Part shown: positions 43,196-45,844 of the stretch, one piece after another
Layout of the letters: each line of letters starts with the position of its first letter
Position numbering within the stretch: the first letter of the stretch is position 1
Assembly (NCBI RefSeq): GCF_030146175.1
Contig: NZ_JASLCE010000027.1
Span: 1-45,844, forward strand
From: Flavobacterium sp.
Lineage (GTDB): Bacteria > Bacteroidota > Bacteroidia > Flavobacteriales > Flavobacteriaceae
Direction: 5' to 3'
DNA: 45,844 nucleotides
Made by a program: the position numbers and the translations under genes
Notes under the pieces: model-generated
What the model saw: the letters and a program-made list of their open reading frames with translations, nothing else
Databases searched by the model: none
What the model was told of the DNA's origin: nothing

Positions 43196-44534
43196 AAAAC
43201 AAACGACCTATATCGCTTTATTACTATTGCATATTGTAATAGGTGGTGTTATTTATGTAGTGCCGTTTTTATCGGTACTACTAACCATGCTGACTTTTGT
43301 TTCCGGTTTAGTGATTTTGCTTAAAACCAGAAATAAGAATAACGAAGCACTGTATTTGTCGGCCTATGTCGTTGGAATCGAAGTATTCCTGCGAATGACA
43401 AACGGTATGATTTTTAATGAATACGGAAAATATTCCGTCATGATCTTCCTGCTCATCGGAATGTTTTACACCGGTTTCTCCCGGAATGCGTGGCCTTACT
43501 GGTTATTCCTTATTTTTTTGGTGCCGGGTATCATTGTTTCCACAGCAACCCTGTCGTATGAAACCAATATGCGAAAAGCCATCGCATTTAATATATCCGG
43601 ACCGGTTTGTCTCGGAATGGCGGCTATTTATTGTTTTGACAGAAAAATAACCATTCGGGAATTGCGGAGCCTGTTAACGACTTTTGCAATGCCCATAGTT
43701 ACCGTAGTGACCTACCTGTTTCTGTATACGCCCAGTGTACGGGATGTGGTAACCGGAACGCAATCCAATTTTGAAACTTCCGGTGGTTTTGGTCCCAATC
43801 AGGTATCAACCATGTTGGGTTTTGGAACCTTTGTGTTTTTTAGCCAGTTTTTATTGAATTCACCAACCCGGAGATTACAAATTATCAATATTGCGTTGAC
43901 GTTAATGACAGCCTATCGCGGTATTATTACTTTTTCCCGTGGCGGTATGATAACCGGATGCATCATGATCCTGTTATTGGTTATTATGACGTATTTTAAA
44001 TTGAACAAGGAAGGGCGAAGTAAAATGTTAGTGGTGTTTATTTTTACGATACTGGCGAGTCTTAGCGTTTGGATTTATAGTTCCTATCAGACAAGCGGAC
44101 TTATTGATAAACGGTATGCCAATCAGGATGCTCTAGGAAGAGAAAAAGAAAGTAAATTATCGGGTAGGGAAGAGTTGATTAAAACGGAAATCCAAATGTT
44201 TGTTGATCATCCGTTTTTAGGCATTGGTGTCGGAAAAAATAAAGAATACCGACAGGAATTAACCGGAATTGACCTGGCTACGCACAATGAAATTACGCGA
44301 ATGCTGGCAGAACATGGTATTTTAGGAGTGATCAACCTGTTAATCCTCTTTATCGTACCGTTAGTGTTGAGTCTGGGAAACCGGAATCATATCTTCTTGT
44401 TTTGTTTTTTAGCCTTTTGGCTGTTCACGATTAACCATGCGGCCATGCGACTCGCCGCACCGGCTTTTATTTATGCCTTAACCTTATTAAAAGTATATCC
44501 CGATGACGAAAAAGATCCTTTACATCGGGAATAA
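43185..44534 (+). CDS. O-antigen ligase/polymerase family membrane protein (Wzy/WaaL)
   Basis: The 449-residue protein has about eleven hydrophobic helices. Between helices in the second half is the large periplasmic loop of the Wzy_C family. TYRGIITFSRGGMITGCIMILLLV (about 243-268, with the SRGG motif) precedes the loop. HPFLGIGVGKNKEYRQEL (about 343-360) and ATHNEITRMLAEHGILGVINLLIL (about 365-388) carry the His-Asn pair that is essential in ligases and polymerases of this family. It could polymerise repeat units or ligate the finished glycan to a lipid acceptor. Context cannot decide between these. Its end overlaps the last GT4 gene by 32 bases. Confidence 0.88.
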   Translation: MGNKKQTTYIALLLLHIVIGGVIYVVPFLSVLLTMLTFVSGLVILLKTRNKNNEALYLSAYVVGIEVFLRMTNGMIFNEYGKYSVMIFLLIGMFYTGFSRNAWPYWLFLIFLVPGIIVSTATLSYETNMRKAIAFNISGPVCLGMAAIYCFDRKITIRELRSLLTTFAMPIVTVVTYLFLYTPSVRDVVTGTQSNFETSGGFGPNQVSTMLGFGTFVFFSQFLLNSPTRRLQIINIALTLMTAYRGIITFSRGGMITGCIMILLLVIMTYFKLNKEGRSKMLVVFIFTILASLSVWIYSSYQTSGLIDKRYANQDALGREKESKLSGREELIKTEIQMFVDHPFLGIGVGKNKEYRQELTGIDLATHNEITRMLAEHGILGVINLLILFIVPLVLSLGNRNHIFLFCFLAFWLFTINHAAMRLAAPAFIYALTLLKVYPDDEKDPLHRE

Positions 44535-45519
44535 ACTGGCCGGTCATGGTCAGAATCCTACAACAATCGATACGCTTTCGGTTTTATTTGCCAAAGAAGG
44601 GTATCGGATGGTTACGGCTTCGTCCCAAAAAAATAAAATACTGCGAATTGTCGATATGGTGCTTACGGTTCTAAAACACGCACGATCGGCCGATTTTGTA
44701 ATTATAGATACCTACAGTACTTTCAATTTCTGGTATGCCTTTTTGGTGAGTCAGGTTTGCAGAATACTACGATTAAAATACATTCCGTATCTGCATGGTG
44801 GCGATCTTCCGAAGCGGTTGCAACAAAACCCGCGTTTCTGCCGGATGATTTTTGATCATGCCTATAAAAACGTAGCGCCGTCGGCCTATCTGATCGAACA
44901 GTTCCGACAAAAGAATGTGCCACGTCTGATACAAATTCCAAATCTGATCGAACGGGAGCGGTATACCTTTAAACAGCGGAATGTAATCAAACCGCATTTA
45001 CTTTGGGTACGGGCATTTGCCGCAATTTATAACCCTAAAATGGCGGTTGATGTAGCGGCATCATTGCAAAAAATATACCCGGAAACAACCTTATGTATGG
45101 TTGGTCCTGATAAAGATGGAAGTCTGGATGCGGTGAAAGACTATGCCGGTTTAAAAAAGGTAGCGGTTCGCTTTACCGGACAACTATCCAAAACGGAATG
45201 GACGACATTGGCCGCCGGATACGATATTTTTATGGCGACATCTCATTTCGACAATATGCCCGTTAGCGTGATGGAAGCGATGGCTTTGGGATTACCGGTA
45301 GTCGCGACAAATGTTGGCGGAATTCCGTTTTTGCTACGTAATGATGTTGAGGCACAATTGGTTGCCGATGGCGATGTTGAAGCCATGGTTGCGGCCATTC
45401 GGATGTTGATTGAAAATCCGGATAACGCTCAAAAACAAATCGGAGAAGCCTATCGTAAAGTCGAAAGCTTTGACTGGAAAGAAATCAAAAAGCAATGGAA
45501 GCTATTGTTTGAGTATTAG
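44503..45519 (+). CDS. Glycosyltransferase family 4
   Basis: This 338-residue GT-B enzyme is the last gene of the second assembly operon. It begins TKKILYIGNKLAGHGQNPTTIDTLSVLF, an N-terminus with GHGxxPTTxD seen in several flavobacterial GT4 proteins. KYIPYLHGGDLPKRLQQNP (about 96-114) and QIPNLIERERYTF (about 142-154) follow. The donor half has LWVRAFAAIYNPKMAVDVAASL (about 166-187), MVGPDKDGSLDAV and IFMATSHFDNMPVSVMEAMALGLPVVAT (about 244-271). Here the catalytic E-x7-E has D in place of the first E (HFDNMPVSVME), a common GT4 variant. The 32-base overlap with the upstream gene is the longest in the operon. Confidence 0.9.
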   Translation: MTKKILYIGNKLAGHGQNPTTIDTLSVLFAKEGYRMVTASSQKNKILRIVDMVLTVLKHARSADFVIIDTYSTFNFWYAFLVSQVCRILRLKYIPYLHGGDLPKRLQQNPRFCRMIFDHAYKNVAPSAYLIEQFRQKNVPRLIQIPNLIERERYTFKQRNVIKPHLLWVRAFAAIYNPKMAVDVAASLQKIYPETTLCMVGPDKDGSLDAVKDYAGLKKVAVRFTGQLSKTEWTTLAAGYDIFMATSHFDNMPVSVMEAMALGLPVVATNVGGIPFLLRNDVEAQLVADGDVEAMVAAIRMLIENPDNAQKQIGEAYRKVESFDWKEIKKQWKLLFEY

Positions 45520-45538
45520 TAATATTATTGTATGTTTG
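45505..45538 (+). promoter_or_regulatory. Probable promoter of the downstream phosphoglycosyl transferase gene
   Basis: TATGTTTG at 45531-45538 matches TAnnTTTG. TTG triplets at 45505-45507 and 45509-45511 lie 23 and 19 bases upstream, both within the normal range. Transcription would start near 45544, about 85 bases before the ATG at 45631. The -33 part overlaps the end of the GT4 gene. Confidence 0.62.
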
Positions 45539-45564
45539 TTTAATAAATGAAGATTAATTCTATA

Positions 45565-45610
45565 AAAAAACAAGTATAAACTGTTTTAATTATATAAAAA
45601 CTTGTTTTTT
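45565..45610. terminator. AT-rich inverted repeat, possible terminator or leader hairpin
   Basis: AAAAAACAAGT (45565-45575) and ACTTGTTTTTT (45600-45610) are perfect 11-base inverted repeats around a 24-base AT-rich loop. The arm with the T run resembles an intrinsic terminator after the glycosyltransferase operon, but the stem has few G/C pairs. Because it lies downstream of a probable promoter, it could instead be a leader structure of the next gene. Confidence 0.45.
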
Positions 45611-45630
45611 GTAGAAATAAATTCCCCTAC

Positions 45631-45844
45631 ATGAGCGGCAAAAAAATACATTTTGAAATTTCTGAAAGGAAAGTGCTTTTGCGTATAATAGATGTTTTCG
45701 CTGTTTTTGCTGCCTTATACTTTTTGACGGTTACCTTTAAATTTCATTATTTTTCCTTTAAACAATCCTCTATAGGTTCCATACTATTTCTGGGGCTTTA
45801 TATCAACCTGTTCGGAACCATTTTTGAAATGTATAACCTGCAGG
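45631..45844 (+). CDS. Polyprenyl glycosylphosphotransferase (WcaJ-type), 3' end cut by window
   Basis: The frame opens at ATG 45631 and runs off the window after 71 residues. MSGKKIHFEISERKVLLRIIDV is followed by a hydrophobic helix (about 20-36), a short loop HYFSFKQSS, and a second helix (SILFLGLYINLFGTIF, about 48-63) ending EMYNLQ. This is the N-terminal membrane part of the flavobacterial exopolysaccharide polyprenyl glycosylphosphotransferase, a large initiating enzyme whose catalytic domain would lie beyond the window. It has its own probable promoter. The assignment rests on the N-terminus only, which I recognise from memory of the family. Confidence 0.75.
   Translation, partial: MSGKKIHFEISERKVLLRIIDVFAVFAALYFLTVTFKFHYFSFKQSSIGSILFLGLYINLFGTIFEMYNLQ

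Noticed and set aside
1..45844. tRNA, rRNA, CRISPR, transposase or phage-type attachment sites
   Set aside because: None were found on reading both strands; repeats seen are short and isolated.

Overview
This window reads as one long surface-polysaccharide biosynthesis region from a member of the Bacteroidota, most likely the Flavobacteriaceae and Flavobacterium-like. The reasons are the low GC content, the mostly weak Shine-Dalgarno sequences, several -7 promoter elements of the type TAnnTTTG, and the protein repertoire (Wza with a C-terminal hydrophobic tail, Wzc autokinase, CpsB/YwqE-type phosphatase, FemAB-like enzymes next to glycosyltransferases). No rRNA, tRNA, CRISPR array or insertion sequence was seen. 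There is no gene-free stretch longer than about 230 bases.

Region A (1-16161) is a very AT-rich, variable assembly cluster. It holds a Wzx flippase cut by the window edge, the UDP-GlcNAc 2-epimerase WecB, an EpsG-type polymerase, glycosyltransferases, an AsnB-type amidotransferase, two FemAB/GNAT-like enzymes, a NodB-type deacetylase, a GNAT acetyltransferase, a divergent DegT-like PLP protein and two monotopic phosphoglycosyl transferases. This is the content of a Wzx/Wzy-type pathway with unusual amino-acid, acyl or amide decorations.

Region B (16305-23489) is the conserved core: a PglE-like sugar aminotransferase, a membrane-anchored PglF/WbpM-like 4,6-dehydratase, Wza, Wzc, and on the opposite strand the PHP-family tyrosine phosphatase expected to reverse Wzc phosphorylation. 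A textbook bidirectional terminator separates the converging wzc and phosphatase genes.

Region C (23665-45519) is a second, less AT-rich assembly cluster on the + strand. It starts at a good promoter and is tightly packed with ATGA and TAATG overlaps. It encodes Wzt (without its permease Wzm), a methyltransferase, about thirteen glycosyltransferases, the complete nonulosonic-acid set neuA-neuB-neuC, a membrane-anchored beta-propeller protein resembling the GIPC-transferase N-terminal domain, and a Wzy/WaaL-type membrane protein. The likely product is a large heteroglycan containing sialic acid or a legionaminic-acid-like sugar. After it, a new promoter leads into a third phosphoglycosyl transferase gene that runs off the window.

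In functional terms, dehydratase, aminotransferase, epimerase and Neu enzymes make activated sugars. Phosphoglycosyl transferases load the first sugar on undecaprenyl phosphate, and the glycosyltransferases extend it. Flippase and polymerase, or an ABC exporter, move and polymerise it, and Wza/Wzc/phosphatase control export. Which glycan leaves by which route cannot be decided from sequence alone.
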